A stretch of 64,000 bases of DNA, from contig RFFU01000074.1 of the NCBI GenBank assembly GCA_003697085.1, positions 62,001 through 126,000 on the forward strand, read 5' to 3'. Positions 36,031 to 46,142 of the stretch are shown piece after piece; position 1 is the first letter of the stretch; the number at the start of each line of letters is the position of its first letter. The stretch is from Candidatus Hydrogenedentota bacterium (GTDB taxonomy: Bacteria > UBA8481 > J006). The position numbers were made by a program, and so were the translations under genes. Under the pieces are notes generated by a model. It saw only the letters and a list, made by a program, of their open reading frames with translations, ran no database searches and had not been told where the DNA came from.

Positions 36031-36576
36031 ATGCGACGATTTCAACCGGTGGAGAGACGACATGCCTTGAGATTGGTCAACCACGGGGCGGTGATAATGG
36101 TGTCCACTGGAACGGGTTCGGAGGTCGCCTTGATGCCGGCTGCGTGGAATACGCCGCTCAGCCACGATCCTCCGCTTTTCGGTGTCGCGATCGGCGCCGG
36201 AAGGAGTACGCTTGAGATCGTTCGAGAGTACGGCGAAATGGTTATCAATCTTCCGGGAAAGGAACTTTTGGGTGCTGTTATGTTGAGCGGGAAAACCTCG
36301 TCGCGTGCCGTGGACAAATTCAAGGCGGCGGGACTGACGCGGCGTCCGTCGAGGAAACTGAATTCCCCCGGCATCGAGGAAGCGCGGGCGCATCTGGAAT
36401 GCCGCGTCGTCCGGGAATGTCCTCTCGGCGATCACGTTCTGGTCGTGGGAGAGGTCGTCTTCGCGGACGCGCTCGAAGGAACTTTTGGCGAAACCTGGCT
36501 TTCCTCCCCGGAGGGGATTCATCATCTGGGCGGCGCGGCGGTCTGTTTCACGGGGGAGAGAATCGAGGTAAGATAG
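36031..36576 (+). CDS. Flavin reductase-like FMN-binding protein
   Basis: 181 residues of the FMN-binding split-barrel flavin reductase family. VNHGAVIMVSTGTGSEVALMPAAWNTPLS is typical of the FMN-binding N-terminal half, and SREYGEMVINLPG-like VREYGEMVINLPG and the C-terminal HHLGGAAVCF are family features. It probably reduces or binds flavin; no partner oxygenase is adjacent. ATG with GGAAGGGAAGG upstream. Confidence 0.82.
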   Translation: MRRFQPVERRHALRLVNHGAVIMVSTGTGSEVALMPAAWNTPLSHDPPLFGVAIGAGRSTLEIVREYGEMVINLPGKELLGAVMLSGKTSSRAVDKFKAAGLTRRPSRKLNSPGIEEARAHLECRVVRECPLGDHVLVVGEVVFADALEGTFGETWLSSPEGIHHLGGAAVCFTGERIEVR

Positions 36577-36628
36577 CAGGGCGGGCGTGCGCCGAGGAGG
36601 AGCGAGGCGAAGGAAAGGGGTAGAACGA

Positions 36629-37000
36629 ATGGCGGCTGATACTCCGATCACTTCGGCGGCGGCTTCGACGAATGTCGTTCCGGATGGATCTAGGCGCGAG
36701 CCGACCGCGGAAGAACGGAAGGAAACGAAAGAGGAACAGGAAGAGGAGGCAAAAACCTGGGATTGGGAGGATCTTCTCGAGGAGGTTCGAAAGGCCAACG
36801 AGCATTATCAGATACGAAAGATTCCGATTCGCCTCTCGCTTCACCGTCATTTCGGAAAGATTTATCTTCAGGTCGTGGACGACCGTCCGGACCGTCCGGG
36901 CCCGCGAAGGCACTTTCGCGTCGTCGAGGAGAAGGATTTCGAAGGGCTCCTGCGTGATGTCGCCGAGACGCACGGCCTGATCTTCGATGCCAGCGGTTGA
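36629..37000 (+). CDS. Small acidic protein, FlaG-like fold possible
   Basis: 123 residues from ATG 36629, which has GAAAGGGG upstream. The first ~50 residues are disordered and Glu-rich. The rest (IPIRLSLHRHFGKIYLQVVDDRP, then a final helix DFEGLLRDVAETHGLIFDA) has the strand-strand-helix order of FlaG-like flagellar proteins, which often carry disordered N-termini. The IRxIP motif is not intact, so the assignment is tentative. Confidence 0.55.
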   Translation: MAADTPITSAAASTNVVPDGSRREPTAEERKETKEEQEEEAKTWDWEDLLEEVRKANEHYQIRKIPIRLSLHRHFGKIYLQVVDDRPDRPGPRRHFRVVEEKDFEGLLRDVAETHGLIFDASG

Positions 37001-37216
37001 AGGCGGTTTTGAGAGCGCGGGCATCCGACCCGCAAGAAGATCCGCCCCCGACCCGGCTGTCCCTGGGAACGCGGCATCCCACCTGCGGAAGGGGAGCGCT
37101 GGTTTTCCAACTGTTGTAAGGCTTGCGGTTTCGCGGCGACGAATTCCGGTGAAGGCCGAGGGATCGGTGAGGTCATTCTTGAGGCTGTTTCGACGAGAAG
37201 AGATGAGGGTAGGAAC

Positions 37217-38335
37217 GTGGAAGCATTCGTGATGCTGTGTCTTTTCGGGATCGCCTTTTACAACGGGGCGAATGACAACTTCAAGGGGGGCGCGACGCTT
37301 TTGGGGTCGCGGACGGCCGATTACCCGACGGTTCTCGGTTGGGTGACCTTGACGACCTTCGCGGGATCGGTGACGGCGTTTTTTCTCTCGCGGGGACTCC
37401 TGAAGGCTTTCTCGGGAGCGGGGTTCGTTCCGGCCGACGTTCTTCACGAACCGGGGTTCCTTGCGGCGACGGCGTTCGGTGCGGTCGCTACCTTGCTTGT
37501 GGCGACGAAGGCCGGGCTTCCCGTTTCGACGACCCATGGTCTTATCGGGGCGCTCGTCGGTGCCGGATTTGCTTTTGCGGGAAATGGTCTGGCCGTGGGC
37601 CGAATACTTCAGAAATTCCTTCTTCCTCTTCTGATAAGTCCGCTCTTGGCCGTGGCCGGGGCTCTTCTCGTCTATCCGATTTTGCGGCGAGTAAGGGGTT
37701 TGTTGGGCGTTGAGCGGGAATCGTGTATCTGTGTCGAGGGGAGGATGATTCCGGTGGGCGCGCGTTCGTTTCCGGAAGGGGAGGCCGCCGCCGTCGCCGT
37801 CGAAGGGACGGTGGTGCCGGCGATTTCCGCTTCGCGATCCGGTTGCGTGGAGCGATATACCGGACGTATTCTCGGTGTCTCGGCGCAGGGGGTTCTCTCC
37901 GTGATGCATTTTCTTTCGGCGGGCGCGCTTTCGTTCGCCCGAGGGCTCAACGATACACCCAAGAACGCGGCTCTGTTGCTCTCTATGGCGGTTCTTCCCG
38001 CACAACAAAGCCATCTCACGGTCGGGCTGCTTATTGCTCTGGGAGGAATTGTTTCCCCCCGGCGTGTCGCGGAGACCGTCTCGTGGAGAATCACCGAAAT
38101 GAATCCTGGCCAGGGATTCACGGCGAACAGCATCGCCGCCTTTCTCGTGATCGTCGCCTCGCGATGGGGAGTTCCCGTCTCTACGACCCACGTTTCCTGC
38201 GGAGCGCTCTTCGGAATAGGTACCGTGACGGGCCGAGCCGAGTGGAAGACGATCCGGGCGATCTTGGGAGCCTGGATCGGAACGCTGCCTCTGGCTGCGG
38301 TTCTTTCCTTTCTCTTCGCGAGTGTTCTGGGGTAG
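37217..38335 (+). CDS. Inorganic phosphate transporter, PiT family
   Basis: 372 residues, GTG start with GAGGGTAGGAAC upstream. Cation-coupled phosphate permease of the inner membrane. Both inverted PiT repeats are seen: FYNGANDNFKGGATLL with PVSTTHGLIGALVGAG, and FARGLNDTPKNAALLL with PVSTTHVSCGALFGIG. About ten hydrophobic helices. No PhoU-like gene is adjacent, and sulfate transport is a less likely alternative. Confidence 0.92.
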   Translation: MEAFVMLCLFGIAFYNGANDNFKGGATLLGSRTADYPTVLGWVTLTTFAGSVTAFFLSRGLLKAFSGAGFVPADVLHEPGFLAATAFGAVATLLVATKAGLPVSTTHGLIGALVGAGFAFAGNGLAVGRILQKFLLPLLISPLLAVAGALLVYPILRRVRGLLGVERESCICVEGRMIPVGARSFPEGEAAAVAVEGTVVPAISASRSGCVERYTGRILGVSAQGVLSVMHFLSAGALSFARGLNDTPKNAALLLSMAVLPAQQSHLTVGLLIALGGIVSPRRVAETVSWRITEMNPGQGFTANSIAAFLVIVASRWGVPVSTTHVSCGALFGIGTVTGRAEWKTIRAILGAWIGTLPLAAVLSFLFASVLG

Positions 38336-38595
38336 GCCGCGAGGGGCTGCCGCGGTGGGCGGGAAAGGAAGAGAAAGAAGCAGGCGATCCTTTTGGCGCG
38401 CGGTTGAGGCCTTCAAGGAATGAAAGGCCGCCGCGAAAACCTCTTCGACAATCTCGGGGGCGTTGACCCTGGGAGAATCCGAAAAAACGGCGGGACCCGA
38501 AAGACGGCGGGAACGTTCATTCCACGAAAGGTTGCGAATCGGGGAAGGGGAACGCAAATTCGGTTTTCGTTGCTTCCGGACGGCGGAACGGTTCT

Positions 38596-39822
38596 TCAGG
38601 CGGCGCGGAGGATGACGATGTCCGGAACCTCGGCGAGAGAGATCGGTGCAATCGTTTCGGAATTCTTCCGCAGAACAACCGGTCGATACGGGAGGCGGGA
38701 ATCCGCGGCGAGAACAACGGCGGTGGAGCCGTCCGAGAGGATGACATCGGAGCCGATCGGATAGAGACCGACGGCGCGGAGAAAGGCGGAGAGGATCGTT
38801 GGATCGAAGCGCTGTCCGCTTTCCGAAAGAATCTTCCGCATTGCCTCGTAGGGGCGAAGCGGCTTGCGGTGCGGCCGGGGGCTGGTGCGGCCGGCGAAAT
38901 AGTCGGCGACGGCGACGATCCGCGCGAAGACCGCGATGCCGTGACCTCGTTTTCCTCGCGGGTAGCCTTCTCCGTTCCAATGTTCGTGATGTTGGTAGGC
39001 GACAACCTCGGTCCAGAAAGCGGTTTCAGAGATCTGCGAAAGAATATCAGCGCCATGGAGAACGTGTTTTTGAATCTCGAGGCGTTCATTCAAGGGAAGA
39101 TGTTCGGCGCGCCGCCAGAGGCGCGGGCGGACTCGGATCATTCCGATATCGTGAAGGAGAGCAGCCTCGCAAAGGTCGCAAAGAGTTTTCTCGTCGTACC
39201 CGAGTTCACAGCCGATCAGAACGCTGTAAAGCGCGGTGCGGAGGGCTTGATCAACGAGCTGATCGTCGTAGGAGCGCAGGACGAGCATCGCGGTGAAGAC
39301 GATCGGGTTTTCGGCTCCCGTGGAAACGAAATTCGAGATGAAATCGCGAAGCGAACAGAAATCGACCTGATTTCCTCCAGCGAAGCGGACGAACGCATCG
39401 CGGCAGACCTCGATGGCCTTTCGGCGGAGCGAGACGGCCTGGTACCAACAGCGGCGCAGGGTCTTCTCGTCTCGGGGGAGAGTCGGGATGCGTGAGCGGT
39501 GGTTTCGCACGACCGGTTCTTCTCCCACGCGAACCTTTTCGTCGATGCGGGAGGAGAGATTCCGAATCTCGGTCTCCGTGAAGGATCGAAGGCGAAGGAA
39601 GCGATGCCAATCGATGGGAGCGGGATCTCGTTCGATCGGATGCTCCGGATCGGCGAGGCGAAGGGCGGTGATTCCGTTGGAACGGAGGTGATGGAGACGG
39701 CGTTGTGTTAACACGGCTCCCGCGGGGAGAAGGATATTCCCCGAGGAATCGAAGACCGGTTCCGACAGGACGTCGCCGGGCTCGACCGAATCGATGGGAA
39801 CATTGTTTCGTATTCCGAGCAC
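38596..39822 (-). CDS. HD-GYP domain protein with degenerate metal site
   Basis: 408 residues from the GTG at 39822, chosen because GGAGG lies six bases upstream; the open frame begins ten codons earlier with TTG. The N-terminal ~60 residues resemble the DUF3391-like domain preceding many HD-GYP modules. The HD is in LLHDIGM (about residue 222) and HHEHWNGEGYP (about 277-287) is the HHExxxGxGYP signature. The first metal-binding His appears replaced by Gln in DQALRTALYS, and the usual DIGK Lys is Met. If active, it hydrolyses c-di-GMP; it could instead be a sensor. Confidence 0.85.
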   Translation of the reverse strand: MLGIRNNVPIDSVEPGDVLSEPVFDSSGNILLPAGAVLTQRRLHHLRSNGITALRLADPEHPIERDPAPIDWHRFLRLRSFTETEIRNLSSRIDEKVRVGEEPVVRNHRSRIPTLPRDEKTLRRCWYQAVSLRRKAIEVCRDAFVRFAGGNQVDFCSLRDFISNFVSTGAENPIVFTAMLVLRSYDDQLVDQALRTALYSVLIGCELGYDEKTLCDLCEAALLHDIGMIRVRPRLWRRAEHLPLNERLEIQKHVLHGADILSQISETAFWTEVVAYQHHEHWNGEGYPRGKRGHGIAVFARIVAVADYFAGRTSPRPHRKPLRPYEAMRKILSESGQRFDPTILSAFLRAVGLYPIGSDVILSDGSTAVVLAADSRLPYRPVVLRKNSETIAPISLAEVPDIVILRAA

Positions 39823-40076
39823 GCTCGCCCCTCCTCGAGGATCGATCCGCAATTTTCTCCTGCGGGTCGATAAAGAATTTATTGATGTGGATAATACTAT
39901 GTCAAGAAAAAATAAACAATATCAAGGGTGACGCGGGTATTTGAACCACGACATATAGGTGGCTATTTTTTATAAGTAGCCGTCCACGTAAGTGTCATAG
40001 GTGAAGTCAAGCGGTGGAATCTGATTTGGAGCCATTGCTTTCTTTTCGGACCAGTACTTTCTTCTCAAAGAGACAA

Positions 40077-43000
40077 TCAACGGATCACCATCAATTTTTT
40101 GATCATTCGCTCACCCGAGTCTGTTTCGATAACGATGAGATACATTCCGGAGGCAAGGGGCCGGCCGTCGTCGGAGCGGACATCCCAGTGGAGTCGTCCT
40201 TCGGCGGAATTCTTCTCGATACGGCTCACAATTTTTCCCGCGAGGTTGTAAACCGTGATGCGAGCCTGAGAAGTGAGGTTATCGAAGAGGACTCCCGAGG
40301 CGGGATCGGAGGAAGACCACGGGCGTCCGGTTCGATCGTTGTTATCGAAAGGGATATACGGGTTCGGATAAACAACGACATTATCGAGAGAGCCGGCGGC
40401 GTTGGTGGCGGCGAGGACGGCGAAGAGTGTGAAGTGCCGGATGGTCGCCGTCACCGTGTTGTGAACGGGATCGACGATCGAGGAGTTCTCTTTGATCCAG
40501 AGGTTTGAGCCTTCGTCGAAGTGATAGATGGCCAAGGCTGCTTCGAGGATATTCGAATCGCCGACTTGATCGTTCTCCGGATCCGTATCGGGGTACGGCA
40601 ATGTCAGAGTCAAGGTTTTTTGAAACGAGCGTGCCCCATCCTCGCGGATCAACTTTCGAACAACCGCTTGAACGGGAACCGAGAGAGAGGTTCCCAAAGG
40701 TGCGGTGTCGGGGATATCAGCGAGAGAGATCATCCGAATCCAAACGGTGTCCGCAACGGCCCCGGAAGGAAGAGAAAGTATCGACGGGCCGAAATTTTCG
40801 ACGAGAAGAATCGTTGCGGAGGAATCAGGAAAAATCCTTTGGCGCGTGGCGGGTTCTCCGGCCGTGGTGAGAAATCCATCGACGACGGAATCAGCGTTGG
40901 AGATGGAGACGAGAAGGGGGGCGGGGTTGGTATCGACCGTTCCGAAGAGATCGGTTCCGACGGCGCGCAACTCGTAAAGGCCATCGGGGAGTGAAGAGAC
41001 ATCCCAGAGAAAACTCCAGAAGGGTCCCGTGGTGTCAGGATTGCTATTGTCGGGCGAGGAAGCCTTTACCCAGGTTCCATTGATCGGTCGGTATTCGAAA
41101 CGCACTTTGGTGATCGTATCCGAGAAACCTGCGCTGACGGAAACCGCGTTGCCGGAGAGGGAATAGGGAGCGAGGCCGGTTTCGGAGATCGTAACGAGCG
41201 AGGGCGATGTATCGAGCACGGTAACCGTCATCGAAAAAGAGTCGGAGTTTCCTTGCGCGTCGCGGAGGATCACGGAAAGGGAGGAGGTTCCTCCGGAAAC
41301 GGTGGTGTCGGTGACGAAGGTGAGGATCCAGGTCGTATCGGAATTCTTCGCCAGCGGGGTCGAAGCCCCCCCGCCCAGTGGAGTGAGGTCGATCAGAATT
41401 TCAAAGACGCCGGTGGAATCCGTGGCGGAGACGGAGAAGGAAAGGGTGTTTGTTTCGCTGTTGGAAATGGAATTGGGAGAGACACGGCTGTCGAGGAGCA
41501 GCGGAGGGGTTGTATCGACGGCGGAGACAACGAAGAAACCGAAAACAGCGCTCGTATTGCCCGCGTTGTCTTCCGTGATAATCTCCCAGAACCAGGTATC
41601 GGGTCGAAGGCGAACGAAGGTATCGGGTTTCAGAAAAACAGTATCAGCGGTCAAGGGGAGAGAGAAGGAGAGTTCGGTATCGATGAGAAGCCTATAATGT
41701 TTCAATCCGGAACCGGAATCGGCGGAAGGCGTCCAATCGAGGAAAGCGGGGGCGACGACGGTGGTCCCGCCCGTGGGGGTGAGAGGTTCAGGGAGCAACG
41801 GAGGAAGAATGTCGGTTAAGAATCGCGAATCGCCGGCGACCGTCGTATTCCCACTCGCATCCGTTGCAATCACGCGCCAGAAGAATGTGTCGTTTGCACC
41901 AGCGATCACGGTGACGTTCGTTTCCGCCAAGGTTGTGTCGATGGCGAACGGCGCGAAGAGGTCGGTGTCAACCAAAAGCCGGTAGGAGACGGAGGAGGAG
42001 TCGACCGCCTCGCTCCAGCGAAAGGTTATCTGAAGTTCACGAGTCTCCGCACCGTCGGAGGGAGAAAGGAGCAAGAAGGGACCGGGGGGGGTTGTGTCCG
42101 GCGGAAGCACGACAACGAAGCTTTCCGGCCCCTTTGTGTCGGTGTTGCCGGCCCCGTCGGTTACGATGACTCTCCAGAAATAGGTATCGGCCGCGAGAAG
42201 AAGTGTGGTGTCGGGCAGGGACTGAAAACCATCAAGGAGCGTCGATAATGGAGAAAAGGTGCCGACGGTATCCAATTGGAAGTGGTAAGTGAGGGAGGAG
42301 GAGAAGGAATCCGAGGCGGCGGACCATGTGAAGTCAACCGGGGAGAGCACGGATTCCCCGTTGGCAGGAGATGTGAGGGAGAGACCGGAGGGCGGGAGGG
42401 TATCGATGAGGAAGTACGAATCCCCCGCGGGAGTCGTGTTTCCGTTGATGTCCGTGGCGATCACCCGCCAGAGGTAAGAATCATTGGGGGAGAGTGTGAT
42501 GGTGAGGAACGTATCGGCGACCTTTGAATCGACGGCGTACGGAAACGACATATCGGTGTAGACGAGAACCGAATAGGAGACGGAATTAGAATCGAACGCA
42601 TCCGTCCAGCGAAGCGGGATCGTCGTCGCCGAGGTTTCCGTGCCATTTGTTGGAGCCGTCAGGGTGAAGGAATCGGGAGGGACGAGGTCGGCGGTTCCCA
42701 CGACGACGAAACTTTCCATAGTGGAGGCCGAAGTGTTCCCGGCGTCATCCACTGTAATAATCCTCCAAAACCACGTGTCCAGGGAAAGGGCGACGGTGGA
42801 GTCGACGGAGGTCTGAAAGCCGTCGAGAAAAGGGGCGAAAAAAAGGCCTGTGGTGTCGACCTGGAGTCGGTAGCCGGCAAGACCGGATGGTGTATCCGAA
42901 ACCGCCGTCCATTGGAGCGGGACGGGAGAAAGAACAGAGGTACCCGCCGTGGGGGAAAGGAGGAGGGAGGACGGAGGAGGGAGGGTGTCGATGATCAACA

Positions 43001-46000
43001 GAGAGGTGGTTGTCGTTGTGGTATTTCCGACGTTGTCGGAAACGAGAATTCTCCAGAAGAAGGTGTCGTTGGCGGCGAAGGTGAGGGTTCCCGTGGTATT
43101 CCTCCCCGTGCTGGAATCATCGAGAAGGGAGAGGAAGGTTCCGGCGGTGTCGGTTTGGATACGATATTCCCCGACTCCCGTCAGAGTGTCACTTACGGCA
43201 TTCCAGGAGAAAACGAGTGAACGGGAGGAAGTTTCGGTCGGGTTGGTGGGGGTGACCACGCCGGGAGCCGGAGGCGGCTCCGTATCAACGATGATTCGGG
43301 AATCTCCGGAGGGCGTGGTGTTCCCGGCGTCATCGGCGGCGATCACCCGCCAATACCAGGTATCCGCCGCGGGGAAGACGAGGATTCCGGTTGTCGAGGA
43401 AGAGGTGGAGGAGTCGATCAGGTCGAGCGTGAAGACCGTGTCCCGGGCGGCCTGAAGCCGGTAGGTTACGACGGAAGAGATACTGTCAGCCGCGGCCGAC
43501 CACGTGAAGGTTATCGACGCGGACCGGGTTTCGAATTGGTCCGCGGGCAGAAGCGGTTTGGGAGCCGTCGGCGGTCCCGTATCGACGGTGAAAGAATCGA
43601 ATGGTATCGGCCCCCCTGCGATATTTCCGAGGGAATCCGCCGCTTGAACCCGCCAGTAATAGACACCCTGGGGCAGCGGAGAAGCAAGAAGCGTTTGCGT
43701 GTCGGGAGGAGTGGTCGTTTCGGAAGCGAGAATCGTCGAGAAGGAAGACGAATCGGAAACAAGCAAGAGGTAGAAGGCCGTTCCGATACCGCCGTCCGAA
43801 GCACGGGACCAGGAAAAGGTCGGAGTCCGCGGGGCCAAGGCACCGCCGATCGGCGAGAGAGGAAGGACGGTATCCGGAGGCAAGGTGTCGGCGCGGAGAA
43901 GAATGAGCACGGAGTCGGAAGTTCCGGAGGTGTCATAGGCCGTGGCGACGACGATGGTGTCGGTTTTGTGCCGGAATTTGATGTGAAAGACGGCGGTGAA
44001 GGGCGAGGAAGCATCGGTTTGAAGCGGCGAATCGAAGGCTTGGGAAAAAGTAACCGAATCGGGATTCGGGGAGGTAAAGTCCACGGTGACCGTGAGTGTT
44101 TGTGTTTCGTTGGAGTACCAGACCGTGTCCCTACCGGTTGTTGTATCGAAGGACACCGGGGGGGAGATGCGGAGCGGCGTGTCGGAGGAAACGGTGAGGC
44201 TTGTGATGACCGGCGTCTCGACGACCGTCGCGGTGCTGCTGCTGTCTCCGGTCCATCGGATGTCGTCGAGATAAATGACCGCAGAGGCGGACGGATTGAC
44301 AAAGCGAAAGGATTGGACGAGGTGTCCCCAATCCATCGTCCCGTCCCCCCCGGCTCCGGAATTGATGGTGAAATCGCTTTTTCGGATTTGGAATCGCGTC
44401 CAAGAATCGGCTGTCGTGACGGTGACAATTTTCTCGGCGATATCGCCGGCCCCGAAGGTTCCATCGATCGCGCCGATCGTGAAACTGACCCCCGCGACAT
44501 TGGAACGTGCGAGGAATGTAAAGGTGTCGAAGGGATTCGCGTTCAGTGGGAAATCCTGGTCCTCCATCCAAACAACACCGAACCCTCCCCCCCCTCCGGA
44601 TTTCGTGTAGGTGATCTTCAGAGACATGTCACCCTCGCCGGCGGGGATATCATCGGCGAGCCGATCGATGGAGATGGCGTCCCCTCCGCCCGCCGCATAA
44701 GAAATCGGAGACTGGTGGCCGTCCCCGTAACGATTTCCATAGAGGATGAGGTCCCCGATCGTCAGAACTTCCGTGGGAGCGTTGCTCAATCCGGGTGCGG
44801 AGGCATCGATCGATACGGACTCGAGCTCCGTGTCCCACAGGGTCGTATAGGCGACTCCGCTTTCAAAAATGGGGGTCGACGTCCCAAGATGGACCGAGTT
44901 CGGGGACTGGGTGCCGTGTTCCGTGATGGTGATCGTGACATTTCCGGAATAAGAACGGTCAATTCTATTAGACGCGTCCAAGGCCCAGACTGAGACGAGG
45001 ATCGTCTCTCCCGCCGCGGCAAAGTCCCGCGCCATGAGACGAAGATGCGTCGCCGCTGTGAAAACGGCGTAGGAATCACGAAAGGAGGACGTTACCGAAC
45101 GAGGGAAACGATTCGTACCGCTCGCATCAATGCCCACCACCCCGAACCACTCTTCCTGCATCCCATTGTCGGTGTACTGAGTATTCGTCCAGGAAACCGT
45201 ATTGTCATGCGTCGAATTGTTTCCGGCTTTCCACCACTCATCGAGAAATTCGAAGGCCGTATGGGCTACAAGAATTCCTCCCGCGGAATCCTCGGCAAGA
45301 TTGGCGAAGATCTCATCGAGTTGCGGGTCGATTTCCGCTTTCTGCATCGCTTGGTCTTCGGAGGCGCTTCCCGTGTTGTAGGCATCGGCGCCGTGTTCCG
45401 AAATCCAAAAGGGCTTCGAAGAAAGCCCCGGATACGTGACCCAAAGCGTCGAGAATCCTCCCCCACGATAAATGTTGCCGCCCCAAATGTCCAGGTTGGT
45501 CATAGAGGCGTCGTCCGAGCCGACCCCCGGATCGCCCAGGTTCGCAATGTCACCGTTCGCGGATGCGACCGGATGAAAGGAATCCTCCGCTTTCAACTCG
45601 CCCGCGGCTTCGTTCAAAAGAGAATACCAACAACTCAAGGGATAACCGTCGTAGTTCTCTTCGTTTCCGAAACTCCAAAAGAGAAGTGCGGGATGCCCCT
45701 TGTGCTGTCGCATCATATTTCGGAGATGTTTCTTGAGAGTGGAGCGTGTCGAAGCATCACAGAAATCGGAACCCGCCGGCGGCAAGTAGTTCATTATGAC
45801 ATAAAGTCCGTACGCCGAAGCAGAATCCATTACCAAATCCCGCGTTACGGGATGATAGGTTCGGATAACATCGGCATTGAACGATTTCAGCAACGGGAAG
45901 TCCACGGTATGCGTCCGTGTTCCGTCTTCTTCCCACGCATATCCGCCTCCTTCTCCCACCGGTGTCGAAGAATAGGCGAAACCATGAGCCGTGTAGGGAA

Positions 46001-46142
46001 GACCCTCAACGAGTAATTGGCGGCCGGCCGTGCTGACTTTCGTCGGACCGGCGAGACCGCTCGTTGAGAAAAAAACGGCAAGATTGAAGGAAAGAAGGAA
46101 TCGGAAGAGATGACGACCCCGAAATGCGGTGGATAGAATCAC
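40077..46142 (-). CDS. Giant secreted multidomain glycosidase with eight Fn3-like repeats
   Basis: 2021 residues, GTG start, signal peptide (FRFLLSFNLAVFFSTSGLAG). Residues about 30-460: GH2-like TIM barrel with acid/base Glu in FWSFGNEEN (about 158) and nucleophile Glu in FWISEHGAD (about 248). Residues about 464-630: CBM11-like jelly roll. Eight fibronectin-III-like repeats of ~99 residues, each ending in WR(V/I)-x-DxxGNT, cover about 750-1540. Two further Ig-like domains and a ZU5-like segment follow. The last ~95 residues (from VVYPNPYIPFDNNDRTG, then ITVYNLAGKIV and GMYLIVI) match FlgD-Ig/type IX sorting domains. It probably degrades external polysaccharide at the cell surface. Substrate unknown. 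Confidence 0.88.
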   Translation of the reverse strand: MILSTAFRGRHLFRFLLSFNLAVFFSTSGLAGPTKVSTAGRQLLVEGLPYTAHGFAYSSTPVGEGGGYAWEEDGTRTHTVDFPLLKSFNADVIRTYHPVTRDLVMDSASAYGLYVIMNYLPPAGSDFCDASTRSTLKKHLRNMMRQHKGHPALLFWSFGNEENYDGYPLSCWYSLLNEAAGELKAEDSFHPVASANGDIANLGDPGVGSDDASMTNLDIWGGNIYRGGGFSTLWVTYPGLSSKPFWISEHGADAYNTGSASEDQAMQKAEIDPQLDEIFANLAEDSAGGILVAHTAFEFLDEWWKAGNNSTHDNTVSWTNTQYTDNGMQEEWFGVVGIDASGTNRFPRSVTSSFRDSYAVFTAATHLRLMARDFAAAGETILVSVWALDASNRIDRSYSGNVTITITEHGTQSPNSVHLGTSTPIFESGVAYTTLWDTELESVSIDASAPGLSNAPTEVLTIGDLILYGNRYGDGHQSPISYAAGGGDAISIDRLADDIPAGEGDMSLKITYTKSGGGGGFGVVWMEDQDFPLNANPFDTFTFLARSNVAGVSFTIGAIDGTFGAGDIAEKIVTVTTADSWTRFQIRKSDFTINSGAGGDGTMDWGHLVQSFRFVNPSASAVIYLDDIRWTGDSSSTATVVETPVITSLTVSSDTPLRISPPVSFDTTTGRDTVWYSNETQTLTVTVDFTSPNPDSVTFSQAFDSPLQTDASSPFTAVFHIKFRHKTDTIVVATAYDTSGTSDSVLILLRADTLPPDTVLPLSPIGGALAPRTPTFSWSRASDGGIGTAFYLLLVSDSSSFSTILASETTTPPDTQTLLASPLPQGVYYWRVQAADSLGNIAGGPIPFDSFTVDTGPPTAPKPLLPADQFETRSASITFTWSAAADSISSVVTYRLQAARDTVFTLDLIDSSTSSSTTGILVFPAADTWYWRVIAADDAGNTTPSGDSRIIVDTEPPPAPGVVTPTNPTETSSRSLVFSWNAVSDTLTGVGEYRIQTDTAGTFLSLLDDSSTGRNTTGTLTFAANDTFFWRILVSDNVGNTTTTTTSLLIIDTLPPPSSLLLSPTAGTSVLSPVPLQWTAVSDTPSGLAGYRLQVDTTGLFFAPFLDGFQTSVDSTVALSLDTWFWRIITVDDAGNTSASTMESFVVVGTADLVPPDSFTLTAPTNGTETSATTIPLRWTDAFDSNSVSYSVLVYTDMSFPYAVDSKVADTFLTITLSPNDSYLWRVIATDINGNTTPAGDSYFLIDTLPPSGLSLTSPANGESVLSPVDFTWSAASDSFSSSLTYHFQLDTVGTFSPLSTLLDGFQSLPDTTLLLAADTYFWRVIVTDGAGNTDTKGPESFVVVLPPDTTPPGPFLLLSPSDGAETRELQITFRWSEAVDSSSVSYRLLVDTDLFAPFAIDTTLAETNVTVIAGANDTFFWRVIATDASGNTTVAGDSRFLTDILPPLLPEPLTPTGGTTVVAPAFLDWTPSADSGSGLKHYRLLIDTELSFSLPLTADTVFLKPDTFVRLRPDTWFWEIITEDNAGNTSAVFGFFVVSAVDTTPPLLLDSRVSPNSISNSETNTLSFSVSATDSTGVFEILIDLTPLGGGASTPLAKNSDTTWILTFVTDTTVSGGTSSLSVILRDAQGNSDSFSMTVTVLDTSPSLVTISETGLAPYSLSGNAVSVSAGFSDTITKVRFEYRPINGTWVKASSPDNSNPDTTGPFWSFLWDVSSLPDGLYELRAVGTDLFGTVDTNPAPLLVSISNADSVVDGFLTTAGEPATRQRIFPDSSATILLVENFGPSILSLPSGAVADTVWIRMISLADIPDTAPLGTSLSVPVQAVVRKLIREDGARSFQKTLTLTLPYPDTDPENDQVGDSNILEAALAIYHFDEGSNLWIKENSSIVDPVHNTVTATIRHFTLFAVLAATNAAGSLDNVVVYPNPYIPFDNNDRTGRPWSSSDPASGVLFDNLTSQARITVYNLAGKIVSRIEKNSAEGRLHWDVRSDDGRPLASGMYLIVIETDSGERMIKKLMVIR

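Noticed and set aside
36548-38980. 810-codon open frame on the minus strand across the phosphate transporter
   Set aside because: Arg/Ser/Pro-rich antisense shadow of the PiT gene and neighbours; no start signal or domain.
39930-40005. Possible tRNA-like or attachment-site sequence (TTTGAACCACGACA)
   Set aside because: No acceptor stem or anticodon arm can be folded; only a short GGCTA/TAGCC hairpin around a T-run.
43536-44993. 485-codon open frame antisense to the giant glycosidase
   Set aside because: Gly/Arg/Asp-rich shadow produced by the Thr/Ser/Asp-rich Fn3-like repeats on the other strand.
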